In this document: in pieces, positions 26,070-34,806 of the stretch
How the letters are laid out: each line of letters opens with the position of its first letter
How positions within the stretch are numbered: the stretch's first letter is position 1
From: Cyanobium sp. AMD-g
Lineage (GTDB): Bacteria > Cyanobacteriota > Cyanobacteriia > PCC-6307 > Cyanobiaceae
Assembly (NCBI RefSeq): GCF_024346395.1
Contig: NZ_JAGQCW010000001.1
Span: 744,001 to 808,000, forward strand
Direction of reading: 5' to 3'
DNA: 64,000 nucleotides
Translations under genes and position numbers: made by a program
The notes under the pieces: model-generated
Seen by the model: only the letters and a program-made list of their open reading frames with translations
What the model was told of the DNA's origin: nothing
Database searches by the model: none

Positions 26070-29000
26070 GTGAAGTCGATCTCCGACCCCTTCCTGCGCC
26101 GGCCGGTGCTGACGCTGGTGCTCAGCCTGCTGGTGCTGCTGGGCGGCCTGATCAGCCTCCCTGGGCTGAAGGTCGAGAACCTGCCCCCGATCGCCCCCGG
26201 GCGGGTGTCGGTCAGCGCCAGCTACCCAGGCGCCAGCCCCGAAGTGGTGGAGCAGGGGGTCACCAGCCTGCTGGAGAAGCAGTTCAACGGCCTGGAACGG
26301 CTGGATTCGATCCGCTCCACCAGCTCGGCCAACGGCAGCAGCATCTCCCTCAGCTTCGAGGGGGGCAATCCAGAGATCAACCAGATCAACACCCAGAACG
26401 AGGCGGCGGTGGTGAGCCGCCAGCTCCCCGCCCAGGTGTCCCGCTTCGGCGTGCAGGTTCGGCGCACCTCCGACGACCTGTTGATGGTGCTGAGCTTCAG
26501 CGCCAGCCGCGACCGCTACGACGATGTCTTTCTGAGTGGTTGGGTGGATCAGGTGATCCGCGACCGGTTGCAACGGGTGCCAGGGGTGGGGGAGGTGCGG
26601 CTGTTCGGCGGCAGCTCGCTGGCCTTCCGGCTGTGGCTGGATCCGCTGCGCCTGGAGGAACGCGATCTCACCATCAGTGAGGTGCGGGACGCCCTTGAGG
26701 AGCAGAACGTGCTGGCCGCCCTCGGCCAGGCCGGGGTGTCCCCCGCCCCCGACGACCAGTTGGTCACCCTCCCCCTGCGCATGGAGGGGCGCCTGCGCAC
26801 CGTCCAGGAGTTCGAGAGCCTGGTGGTCGACCGCAGCACGAACGGTGGCGTCACCCTCCTGAAGGACGTGGGACGGGTGAGCCTCGGCAGCGAGAACTAC
26901 GAATCGATCGCCACCGACCTGAACGGCAAGACCGCCGTGGCCGTTGGAATTTTCCAGCGGGACGGCAGCAACGCCCTGGAGGTGAACCAGGGCGTGAACG
27001 ACGCTCTTCAGGACCTGGGCTCCAGCTTCCCGCCGGGGGTGGACCTGCAGGTGATCGTCGATGAGGCGGCCTCGATCCGCAGCAGCATCGATCGCACCAC
27101 CGCGAGCCTGCGGGAGGCCGTAATGCTGGTGTTTCTGGTGCTGCTGCTGGGGCTCGGCAACAGCCGACTCGCTCTGATCAGCGCCTCGGCGGTGCCGGTG
27201 GCCCTGATCGGATCCCTGGCCGTGCTGCGCCTCACCGGCGACTCGATCAACACCCTCACCCTGTTCGGCATGGTGCTGGCCAGCGGCCTGGTGGTGGACG
27301 ACGCCATCGTGGTCAGCGAGGACATCGGGCGCCGCCTCGAGAACGGCCGCCCACCGTTGGAGGCCGCCCGCGAAGCCATGGCGGAACTGGGCGGCGCGGT
27401 GATCGCCACATCGCTGGTGCTGATCGTGGTGTTCCTGCCGGTGCTCACCCTGCAGGGAAGCCTGGGCCGCCTCTATGCCCCGATCGCCCTGACGATCGGC
27501 GGCACCATCGTCTTCTCCACCTTCAACGCCCTGACCTTCACCCCGGTGGCCGCCAGCCGGCTGCTGCACGCCGATCGACGTGAGCCCACCTGGCTGCTCC
27601 GCTGGATCGATCCCCCCCGCCGGGCCCTTGAGCGGCTGGAGGGCCCCTACGACCGGCTGCTGACCCGCGTGCTCGGCTGGCGGCGACGGGTGGTGGCTGG
27701 CCTGCTGCTGGGCCTGCTGCTCACGGGCTTGGCGCTGCAGCAACGGCCGACGGCCTTCATTCCCCAGGAGGACAGCGGCCAGCTCAGGGGTGTGGTGCTG
27801 CTCCAGGACGGCATCGCCCTGCCGCGCACCCAGAGGGTGATGGAGCAGGTGCGCGCGCTGGTGGCCGAAGAACCCCTGATGCGCTTCGCCAACTTCTACG
27901 CCGGTCGTTCCTTCGGGGACAGCTCGCCCAACAAGGGCATCTTCTTCCTGCGGCTGAAGCCCATCGAGGAACGGGGCGGCGCCGACCAGAGTGCGGCCGC
28001 CGTGGCCGAACGGCTCAACAAACGACTGCGCCAGACGATCACCGACGCCACGGTGATCGTGAGCGAATCTCCCACGGTGCGCGGCTTCAGCAGCGAGAGC
28101 GGGCTGGAGTTCGACCTGCTCGACACCAGTGGTGGCCGCCTGAACTTGGGGGAGTTCCAGCAGGAGGCGGAAGCGTTCATTGCGGCGGCCCGGGACACCG
28201 GCGCCTTCGAGCAGGTTGGCACCCGCTTCAGCGCCGACGCCCCCCTCCTGCGCCTCATCCCCGACAGGCTGCGCATGGCCTCGCTGCAGGTGGATCTCGA
28301 TGAAGTGGTGAACGTGCTCGGGGCCAGCTTCGGCAGCGACTATGTCAACGACAGCTTCGAAGGTGACCAGGTGCGCAAGGTGATCGTCCAGCTCGACGGC
28401 AACGCCAGGCGGAACGCCGACGATGTGGTCTCCCTGCAGGTGCGCAACCGGGACGACCAGCTGATCCCCCTGGCCCAGGTCGTGCGGGTGGAGGCAGGCA
28501 CCGGCCCCACCACCATCAACCACACCCGCCTGGTGCGCTCGATCAGCATTCGGGCCCAACCCGGCCCGGGGGTGAGCAGCGGCCAGGCCATCGCCCTTCT
28601 GGAGCAACTGCAGCGCGACCGGGGCAGCACCGCCACCGACCTGGAATGGGCGGGCCTGGCGCGGGAGGAGGCCAGGGCCGGTGGCGGCAATCTGCAGGTC
28701 TTCGCCCTGGCGGTGCTGGTGATGTTCCTGGTGCTGGCCGGTCTCTACGAGAACTTCGCCGATCCCTTGATCATCCTGGCGACGGTGCCGATGGGGGTGC
28801 TCGGAGGGGTGCTGGGTCTGGCGCTGCGGGGCCTGCCCCTGGATGTGTACGGCCAGATGGGCCTGCTGGTGCTGGTGAGCCTGGCGGCCAAGAACGCGAT
28901 CCTGATCGTCGAATTCGCCAACCAGCGTCTGGCTGAGGGGATGCCCCTCGATGAGGCCGTGCACGGTGCTGCCGTTGCCCGTCTGCGGCCGATCCTGCTC

Positions 29001-29207
29001 ACCGCCATTTCCTCCCTGGCGGGCTTTTTGCCCCTGCTGTTCGCCACCGGCGCCGGTGCCGCCAGCCGCACCAGCATCGGCACGGTGGTGTTCTTCGGCC
29101 TCCTGGTCGCGACGCTGCTCACCCTGTTCCTGGTGCCCACCCTCTACCGGATCATCAAGGGATGGGAGCTGAGCCTGGGAGCGGGCCGCCTGGGGGAACC
29201 GACCTAG
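26070..29207 (+). CDS. RND efflux pump inner-membrane protein (AcrB/HAE1 type)
   Basis: 1045 aa, full length for the family. TM1 begins FLRRPVLTLVLSLLVLLGG. TM4 carries the proton-relay pair in GLVVDDAIVV, and TM10 has the matching Lys in LAAKNAILIVEFANQR. Two large periplasmic loops lie between TM1-2 and TM7-8. It would export hydrophobic compounds as a trimer. The membrane-fusion protein and TolC-type channel normally needed are not adjacent, so they must be elsewhere. The start is GTG 26070. The stop is interlocked with the convergent TraB/GumN gene (CTAG). Confidence 0.93.
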   Translation: MKSISDPFLRRPVLTLVLSLLVLLGGLISLPGLKVENLPPIAPGRVSVSASYPGASPEVVEQGVTSLLEKQFNGLERLDSIRSTSSANGSSISLSFEGGNPEINQINTQNEAAVVSRQLPAQVSRFGVQVRRTSDDLLMVLSFSASRDRYDDVFLSGWVDQVIRDRLQRVPGVGEVRLFGGSSLAFRLWLDPLRLEERDLTISEVRDALEEQNVLAALGQAGVSPAPDDQLVTLPLRMEGRLRTVQEFESLVVDRSTNGGVTLLKDVGRVSLGSENYESIATDLNGKTAVAVGIFQRDGSNALEVNQGVNDALQDLGSSFPPGVDLQVIVDEAASIRSSIDRTTASLREAVMLVFLVLLLGLGNSRLALISASAVPVALIGSLAVLRLTGDSINTLTLFGMVLASGLVVDDAIVVSEDIGRRLENGRPPLEAAREAMAELGGAVIATSLVLIVVFLPVLTLQGSLGRLYAPIALTIGGTIVFSTFNALTFTPVAASRLLHADRREPTWLLRWIDPPRRALERLEGPYDRLLTRVLGWRRRVVAGLLLGLLLTGLALQQRPTAFIPQEDSGQLRGVVLLQDGIALPRTQRVMEQVRALVAEEPLMRFANFYAGRSFGDSSPNKGIFFLRLKPIEERGGADQSAAAVAERLNKRLRQTITDATVIVSESPTVRGFSSESGLEFDLLDTSGGRLNLGEFQQEAEAFIAAARDTGAFEQVGTRFSADAPLLRLIPDRLRMASLQVDLDEVVNVLGASFGSDYVNDSFEGDQVRKVIVQLDGNARRNADDVVSLQVRNRDDQLIPLAQVVRVEAGTGPTTINHTRLVRSISIRAQPGPGVSSGQAIALLEQLQRDRGSTATDLEWAGLAREEARAGGGNLQVFALAVLVMFLVLAGLYENFADPLIILATVPMGVLGGVLGLALRGLPLDVYGQMGLLVLVSLAAKNAILIVEFANQRLAEGMPLDEAVHGAAVARLRPILLTAISSLAGFLPLLFATGAGAASRTSIGTVVFFGLLVATLLTLFLVPTLYRIIKGWELSLGAGRLGEPT

Positions 29208-30121
29208 GGATCGGGCCGCCAGGCCCCAGCCACGAACCGCTCCGGCTTCAGCCCCTGCTGGCGCAGCAGGGCGATCAACCCCTGCTCCCCCAGCAGGTGC
29301 ATCAGCCCCACCACCACCAGCGTGTCGTCGGGGCGACGCAGGAGCTCCTGCACCGGTGCCACCCAGGCCTCATTGCGCCGGACCACCAGTCGCTGGTGCA
29401 GATCGGGGCGCTGGCGGTAGTCGCCGAGCAGCAGGGCATCGAGCCGGGTCAGGTCGCCGGCCCGCCAGGCGCCCTCGAGGGCCTCGAGCCTCGGCCCGAC
29501 CGTGTCCAGTTCCTTCAGGGTGACCGCCAGCAGATCCAGCTGGTCCACCCGGCTCAGCCCGTCGAACAGCTCGAGCTGCTGGGCTGGCGTCTCCAGTCCG
29601 TCGATGGGCTTGCGGTCAGCGGCGGCCCTGGCCTGGAGCTGGCCCTCCACGCCGCTGTCCGGGGAGTAACCCCGCTGCAGGAACGCGGTGGAGGCCAGCA
29701 GCAGGGCCACGGCCCAGGGCTCGAAACGGTCGATGGCCGCCTCCGGCAGCCCCAGGCCCGCCAGCCGCGGCTGCAGGGCCCGCCAGGTCGCGGGCGGCAG
29801 GCCATCGCGCAGCGCATGGCCCTGGGAATCCATGGCGCGCCCCAGCAGCTCGCCGGCCAGGTCCGCCGGGCGGATGGCGTCCATGTCGAGCTCCATCACC
29901 AACCGCTCCGCCTCGCCATAGGCCTGGCCATAGGAGGGGGGCAGGGCGGCCCGGTCGCGGCGCAACTGGTGCAGGGAGCCGGCGATGAAGACGGTGCCGG
30001 CACCATCCCGCAACCTCCAGAGGGTGCCGACTTCGGCCGCCATCGCTGGAACGGCGGCCAGCAGCAGGGCCAGCACGGCCAGGGGGCGGCGCAGCGCCAG
30101 CGGGGGCATCGGCTGCGGCAT
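29204..30121 (-). CDS. TraB/GumN-family protein, exported
   Basis: About 305 aa with a signal peptide (LALRRPLAVLALLLAAVPAMAA). The domain signatures are VFIAGSLHQLRRD with the Gly-Ser-x-His motif, the acidic RLVMELDMDAIR, and the C-terminal TLVVVGLMHLLGEQGL. Some TraB/GumN/PrgY proteins act as metal-dependent proteases on peptides; that is unproven here. ATG 30121 begins the signal peptide and is preceded by two TTG codons. Its stop shares CTAG with the RND gene on the other strand. Confidence 0.85.
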   Translation of the reverse strand: MPQPMPPLALRRPLAVLALLLAAVPAMAAEVGTLWRLRDGAGTVFIAGSLHQLRRDRAALPPSYGQAYGEAERLVMELDMDAIRPADLAGELLGRAMDSQGHALRDGLPPATWRALQPRLAGLGLPEAAIDRFEPWAVALLLASTAFLQRGYSPDSGVEGQLQARAAADRKPIDGLETPAQQLELFDGLSRVDQLDLLAVTLKELDTVGPRLEALEGAWRAGDLTRLDALLLGDYRQRPDLHQRLVVRRNEAWVAPVQELLRRPDDTLVVVGLMHLLGEQGLIALLRQQGLKPERFVAGAWRPDP

Positions 30122-30204
30122 CAACAACGTCTCCCGGACGCTAGCGACGGCACTTCGCGGCTCCGCAGGCTGGCCATGCTGATCAAGGCCTCCGCTGCCG
30201 ATCC

Positions 30205-33015
30205 GTGCTGCTTGCTGCCTCCGAGCCGATCTGGTCGCTACCGCTGGAGGGCGTCCACCAGGCTCTGCAGACTTCCCCCAGGGGCCTCAGCAGCGCGGAG
30301 GCCGAACGGCGGCTGGCGCGGTACGGCGCCAACCGGCTCCCGCCCCTCAAGCGCCGACCCCTGGCCCTGCGCTTCCTGGACCAGATGGTCCACTTCATGG
30401 CCGTGCTGCTGTGGATCGCCGGAGGCCTGGCCTTCGCCGCCGGCACCCCCCAGCTGGGCTGGGCCATCTGGTCGGTGGTCCTGATCAACGGCATCTTCTC
30501 CTTCTGGCAGGAGTTCCAGGCCGAGCGCACCCTGGCGGCTCTCACCCGTGCCCTGCCCAGCCAGGTGCAGGTGTGGCGTGACGGGCAGCTGGGCTTTCTA
30601 CCGGCGGAGGAGCTGGTGGCCGGTGATCGGCTTCGGCTCGAGGAGGGGGACCGGGTTCCGGCCGACTGCAGGGTGAGTGAGGCCCATGGGCTCTATCTCG
30701 ATCTGTCGGTGCTCACCGGCGAATCCCTGCCGGTGGCCCGCCGCAGTGAGGCCCTCGAGGGCAGCCAGCTGCAGGCAAAGGTGAGCACCGGCGAGAGGGC
30801 CAACCTGGTGATGGCCGGCAGCATGGTGGCCTCCGGACGGGGGGAGGCCTTCGTCTACGCCACGGGCGCCGAGACGGAATTCGGGCAGGTGGCCCGGCTG
30901 GCGGCCGGTACCGCCCGGGCGGTCAGCACCCTGGAGGTGCAGGTGGGCCGGATCGTGCACACGATCTGCACCATCGCCATCAGCATGGGACTGGTGGCGT
31001 TCTGCCTCAGTGTCCTGCTGGTCGGGATGGGCCCCCTGGAGAGCCTGGTGTTCGCCACGGGCATCATCGTGGCCAACGTTCCGGAAGGGTTGCTGCCCAC
31101 CGTGACCCTCTCCCTGGCCATGGCCGTGCAGCGCATGGCGCGGCGCAAGGCGCTGGTCCGCCGTCTGTCGGCGGTGGAGTCCCTGGGATCGGTGAGCGTG
31201 ATCTGCTGCGACAAGACAGGAACGCTCACCGGCAACCGCATGGCGGTGGAGAACAGCTGGCTGCCTGTGGCCGACGAAGGCCTCGAACGGCTGCTGCTGC
31301 GCTGCGCCGCCCTCTGCTCCAACGCCCGGCTGGAGCCGACCGCGGCGGGTGGCGGCAGCGCCGCCGAACCCTGGCGCGCGGTGGGCGATCCCACCGAAAC
31401 GGCGATGCTGATGGCCGCCGCCGCCGCCGGACTGGTTCCGGAGGCCCAGCAGGGCCGGCATCCGCGTCGCCGCGAGATCCCCTTCGATTCCCATCGCCGT
31501 CGCATGACCGTGCTGGTGGACTGGGGCGATCGGGCCGACGACCTGCCGATCGCCACCGGGGGCTCCCTGCTGATCACCAAGGGGGCGCCGCTGGACGTGC
31601 TGGCGCACTGCAGCGGCTGGCTGTCCCCAGAGGCGGACACCCCGCTGGACGCCGCCCTGCGCCAGCGGGTGGTGGACGCCAACGACGACCTGGCGTCCAG
31701 GGGCTACCGCGTCATCGCCGTGGCCCTCCGGCTTGGAGATGACGGGTGCCTCTCGGCTCCGGCCGAGGACCTGGAGCAGGGGCAGATGTTCGTCGGCCTG
31801 ATCGGGCTCTACGACCCACCCCGCCCGGAGGTTCCCGACGCGATCCGGCAGTGCCGCGACGCCGGCATCAAGGTGACGATGGTCACCGGCGACTACGGCC
31901 TCACGGCCCAGGCGATCGCCCAGCAGATCGGTCTGCTCGATCCCCCCGGGCCCAGGGAGGGATCGACGCTGGGCCATCAGGCCAGCGCCGACCCGGTGCG
32001 GGTGATCGAGGGCTCCACCCTGGCCCAGATCAGCGACGTGCAGCTGCGCCAGCTGCTCAAGTACCGCCGCCGGCTGGTGTTCGCCCGCATGGCGCCGGAG
32101 CAGAAGCTGCGCCTGGTGCTGGCTTACCGCGCCCTCGGCGAGGTGGTGGCCGTCACCGGCGATGGCGTCAACGATGCGCCGGCCCTGCGCGCCGCCGATG
32201 TCGGCCTGGCGATGGGGATCAGCGGCACGGATGTGGCCCGGGAGGCCGCCGACATCGTGCTGCTCGACGACAACTTCGCCACGATCGTGCAGGCCGTGCG
32301 CTATGGCCGCTCGGTGGTGACCAACATCGGCCGCTTCATCACCTACGTGCTGGCCTCGAACGTGCCGGAGGTGCTGCCCTTCCTGGCGATGGTGGCCGCC
32401 GGGATTCCGGCGGCCCTCACGGTGCTGCAGATCCTGGCCGTCGACCTGGGCACCGACCTGCTGCCGGCCCTGGGCCTGGGGGCCGACCCACCGGAGCCGG
32501 GGGTGATGCGCCTGCCACCGCGCCCCAAGGGCCTGCCGCTGCTCAACCGGGCCGTGATGGTGCGGGCCTATCTGGTGCTGGGGGTGGTGGAGGGCCTGGT
32601 GGCCATGACGGGGTACCTGCTGACCTGGCATGCCAACGGCGTGGGATGGAGCCAGCTGCGTGCCCTGGCCCCCCAGCTGCTGCACCACACGGCTGACGCC
32701 GGCGTGGTGGCGATCCAGCAACAGGCCACCACCGTCACCTTCTGCCTGATCGTGGCCGGCCAGATGGGCACCCTGCTGGCCTGCCGCAGTGAACGCCGTC
32801 CGGCCTGGGAGATGCTGGGGATTCCCAATCCGTGGCTGGGGCTTGGGCTGATCAGCGAACCGCTGCTCGCCGCTGCCCTGGTGCTGCTTCCTCCCTTGGC
32901 GGCCGTCTTCGGGATGGCTCCCTTCCCCCTGGCCTGGCTGGGGCCGATGGCCCTGGCGCCGGTGCTGGTGGTCCTCGCCGATGCCCTCGACAAGCGCTGG
33001 CGAACGACCCTGTAG
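30205..33015 (+). CDS. P-type II cation-transporting ATPase
   Basis: 936 aa. It has the actuator motif LTGES (~170-174), phosphorylation site DKTGTLTGNRM (Asp336), nucleotide-binding KGAPLDVL and hinge VTGDGVNDAPALRAADVG, with about ten membrane helices. The M4 ion site reads VANVPEGLLPTVTLSLAM (from ~291), which has the PEGLL form of Na+/K+-type pumps rather than the PEGLP of typical Ca2+ pumps. The transported ion is likely Na+, K+ or Ca2+; the sequence does not settle it. The start is GTG 30205. Confidence 0.9.
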   Translation: MLLAASEPIWSLPLEGVHQALQTSPRGLSSAEAERRLARYGANRLPPLKRRPLALRFLDQMVHFMAVLLWIAGGLAFAAGTPQLGWAIWSVVLINGIFSFWQEFQAERTLAALTRALPSQVQVWRDGQLGFLPAEELVAGDRLRLEEGDRVPADCRVSEAHGLYLDLSVLTGESLPVARRSEALEGSQLQAKVSTGERANLVMAGSMVASGRGEAFVYATGAETEFGQVARLAAGTARAVSTLEVQVGRIVHTICTIAISMGLVAFCLSVLLVGMGPLESLVFATGIIVANVPEGLLPTVTLSLAMAVQRMARRKALVRRLSAVESLGSVSVICCDKTGTLTGNRMAVENSWLPVADEGLERLLLRCAALCSNARLEPTAAGGGSAAEPWRAVGDPTETAMLMAAAAAGLVPEAQQGRHPRRREIPFDSHRRRMTVLVDWGDRADDLPIATGGSLLITKGAPLDVLAHCSGWLSPEADTPLDAALRQRVVDANDDLASRGYRVIAVALRLGDDGCLSAPAEDLEQGQMFVGLIGLYDPPRPEVPDAIRQCRDAGIKVTMVTGDYGLTAQAIAQQIGLLDPPGPREGSTLGHQASADPVRVIEGSTLAQISDVQLRQLLKYRRRLVFARMAPEQKLRLVLAYRALGEVVAVTGDGVNDAPALRAADVGLAMGISGTDVAREAADIVLLDDNFATIVQAVRYGRSVVTNIGRFITYVLASNVPEVLPFLAMVAAGIPAALTVLQILAVDLGTDLLPALGLGADPPEPGVMRLPPRPKGLPLLNRAVMVRAYLVLGVVEGLVAMTGYLLTWHANGVGWSQLRALAPQLLHHTADAGVVAIQQQATTVTFCLIVAGQMGTLLACRSERRPAWEMLGIPNPWLGLGLISEPLLAAALVLLPPLAAVFGMAPFPLAWLGPMALAPVLVVLADALDKRWRTTL

Positions 33016-33318
33016 GGACGGTGAAGATTTCCCCAGTGACCGCCAACGGCATTGAGGCCGACTGGAGAGCCTGAATACAATTGAAGTGAGGAAAGAGGTG
33101 GAGGAACGCCTATCGCTTTGACCATCCCATTGACTTGATCTGTTCACTTCAAATGTAAAAAGCTGCACCTTTCGATCAATGCACAGCAGCCCCTTGATCC
33201 CCGAAGGGGGAAAGCGCTTCCCGTTGCGGAATCTTCATCTGGAATCTCAAGGGGGAGCGCAGGATTGAGGGCAATGCATGCCCTCCCCACGTCATTCCAT
33301 CATCCAGGAGTCACCACC
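33016..33318 (+). promoter_or_regulatory. AT-richer intergenic region and leader of the hsp20 gene
   Basis: This 303-base gap contains no credible gene. It is clearly less GC-rich than its surroundings. A candidate sigma-70 promoter is TTGACT (33130-33135), with ATGTAA or TGTAAA about 17-18 bases on. TTGAAGTGA (33081-33089) is repeated inverted as TCACTTCAA (33144-33152), the second arm inside the proposed spacer. In the leader, CCCCTT (33190-33195) can pair with AAGGGG (33204-33209). No CIRCE element was found. Confidence 0.4.
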
Positions 33319-33768
33319 ATGGCCATCATTCCCTCGGAAACCCTCAAGGACGTCGAAGAGCTCTTCGACCGCTACACCCGCACCCTGCCCTGGCCCTGGG
33401 CCGGCGGTCGCGCCAGCAGCGCCGGCGCCCTGGCCGAATGGAATCCCAGGGTCGACATCGTCGAAACCGATGGTGCCTATGAGATCCAGGCCGACATTCC
33501 CGGGGTCCGCAAGGAGGACCTCAAGGTGACCATCGACCAAGGTGTGCTCACCGTGCAGGGGGAACGGCAGCAGGAGAAAAAGGAGGACAGCGCCCGCATG
33601 CACCGGGTGGAGCGCTTCTACGGCCAGTTCTCCCGCAGTTTCACCCTGCCGGAGGACGCCGACACCAGCGGCCTCCAGGCCACGGCCAAGGACGGGCAGC
33701 TGACCGTGACGGTGCCCCGCAAGGGCCCGGCCCCCAGCGCCGAGCCGACCCAGGTGCCGATCCAGTGA
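33319..33768 (+). CDS. Small heat-shock protein Hsp20
   Basis: 149 aa with an alpha-crystallin domain (~45-138): EWNPRVDIVETDGAYEIQ, ADIPGVRKEDLKV, GVLTVQGERQQEKK, RVERFYGQFSRSFTLP, and an A-x(n)-G-x-L variant in DGQLTVTVPRKG. The C-terminal tail PTQVPIQ contains an I/V-x-I/V-like anchor. It is an ATP-independent holdase that forms large oligomers. ATG 33319 follows a clear AGGAG at good distance; upstream in-frame codons are rejected. It ends 9 bases from the convergent hypE. Confidence 0.93.
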   Translation: MAIIPSETLKDVEELFDRYTRTLPWPWAGGRASSAGALAEWNPRVDIVETDGAYEIQADIPGVRKEDLKVTIDQGVLTVQGERQQEKKEDSARMHRVERFYGQFSRSFTLPEDADTSGLQATAKDGQLTVTVPRKGPAPSAEPTQVPIQ

Positions 33769-33777
33769 TGCCTGGGT

Positions 33778-34806
33778 TCAGCAGATCCGCGGCAGCAATT
33801 CCCCACTGAGGGGAACCAGCACCCGCTCGCTGCCGAAGGGGGTGCGCAGCAGCACCCGGCCCCGGGGGGGGCCACCTGAGCCGGCCGCCGCCACCCGCCC
33901 GATCCAGGTCCCCCCCGCCGGCGCCAGCACCGCCAGGGCCCGCTCCCGATCGGCCTCGGGCACCACCGCCAGGAAGCGACCCTCGTTGGCCAGGTGCAAT
34001 GGATCGAAGCCGAGCAGCTCACAGGTGCGGCGCACCGGCTCCGCCACCGGCAGGCACGCCTCTTCGACCTGCAGTTCCAGCCCGCCGGGGGCCGCCAGTT
34101 CCTGCAGGGCGCTGGCCAGCCCCCCCCGGGTGAGATCCCGCAGGCAGTGGAGCCGCACCCCCGCCGCCAGCAGGGCCTCCACCGCGGGCCACAGGGGCAT
34201 GCAGTCCGTGGCCAGGGGGGGCTGCAGATCCAGGCCGTGACGGGCGGCCAGGATCGCCACCCCATGGCGGCCCAGGTCGCCGCTCACCAGCAGCTGGTCG
34301 CCGGGGGCGATCGCCAGCGGATCGATCGGCTCGTCCACCTGCAGCAGGCCGATGCCGCTGGTGTTGAGGAAAGCCCCGTCCCCCTTGCCCCGCTCCACCA
34401 CCTTGGTGTCGCCGGTGACGATGCTCACCCCGCAGCGCCGGGCCGCCTCCCCCAGCGACGCCACGATGCGACGCAGCACGGCCAGCTCCAGCCCCTCCTC
34501 CAGGATCAGGCCCAGGCTCAGCACCAAAGGCCGGGCCCCAGCCATCGCCAGGTCGTTGGCGGTGCCCGTCACCGCCAGGGTGCCGATGTCGCCCCCCTCG
34601 AACTCCAGGGGCTGCACCACGTAGCTGTCGGTGGTGAAGGCGAGCCGGCCGTTGGGCAGGGACAGGCGGGCGGCATCGTGCAGCACCTGGTCGGGGTCGG
34701 CGTAGAGGCGGCGCAGTTCGGCGTCGATCAGCTGCTGCATCAGGGTGCCGCCACCGCCGTGGGCCAGCTGGATGCGGGGGGTGGCGGGCGGGGCCGGCTC
34801 AGCCAC
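33778..34806 (-). CDS. hypE: Hydrogenase maturation protein HypE
   Basis: 342 aa, usual HypE length, PurM-like ATPase fold: QLAHGGGGTLMQQLID, TTDSYVVQPLEFEGGDIG, VTGTANDLAMAGARPL, SIVTGDTKVVERGKGDG and CLRDLTRGGLAS. It ends PRIC, the C-terminal Cys that receives carbamoyl from HypF and is dehydrated to thiocyanate for the Fe-CN ligands. GTG 34806 is chosen because it overlaps the hypD stop by 8 bases and gives the family N-terminus; in-frame codons further up lie inside hypD. It is the last gene of the hyp/nifJ operon. Confidence 0.95.
   Translation of the reverse strand: MAEPAPPATPRIQLAHGGGGTLMQQLIDAELRRLYADPDQVLHDAARLSLPNGRLAFTTDSYVVQPLEFEGGDIGTLAVTGTANDLAMAGARPLVLSLGLILEEGLELAVLRRIVASLGEAARRCGVSIVTGDTKVVERGKGDGAFLNTSGIGLLQVDEPIDPLAIAPGDQLLVSGDLGRHGVAILAARHGLDLQPPLATDCMPLWPAVEALLAAGVRLHCLRDLTRGGLASALQELAAPGGLELQVEEACLPVAEPVRRTCELLGFDPLHLANEGRFLAVVPEADRERALAVLAPAGGTWIGRVAAAGSGGPPRGRVLLRTPFGSERVLVPLSGELLPRIC

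Noticed and set aside
26001-28964. A 987-codon open frame on the minus strand opposite the RND pump
   Set aside because: It is a composition shadow of a GC-rich gene: the translation is rich in Gly, His, Gln and Val with no domain pattern, while the plus strand encodes a complete RND protein.
30598-33168. An 856-codon minus-strand frame opposite the P-type ATPase
   Set aside because: Gln/His/Gly-rich shadow sequence; the ATPase motifs are intact on the plus strand.
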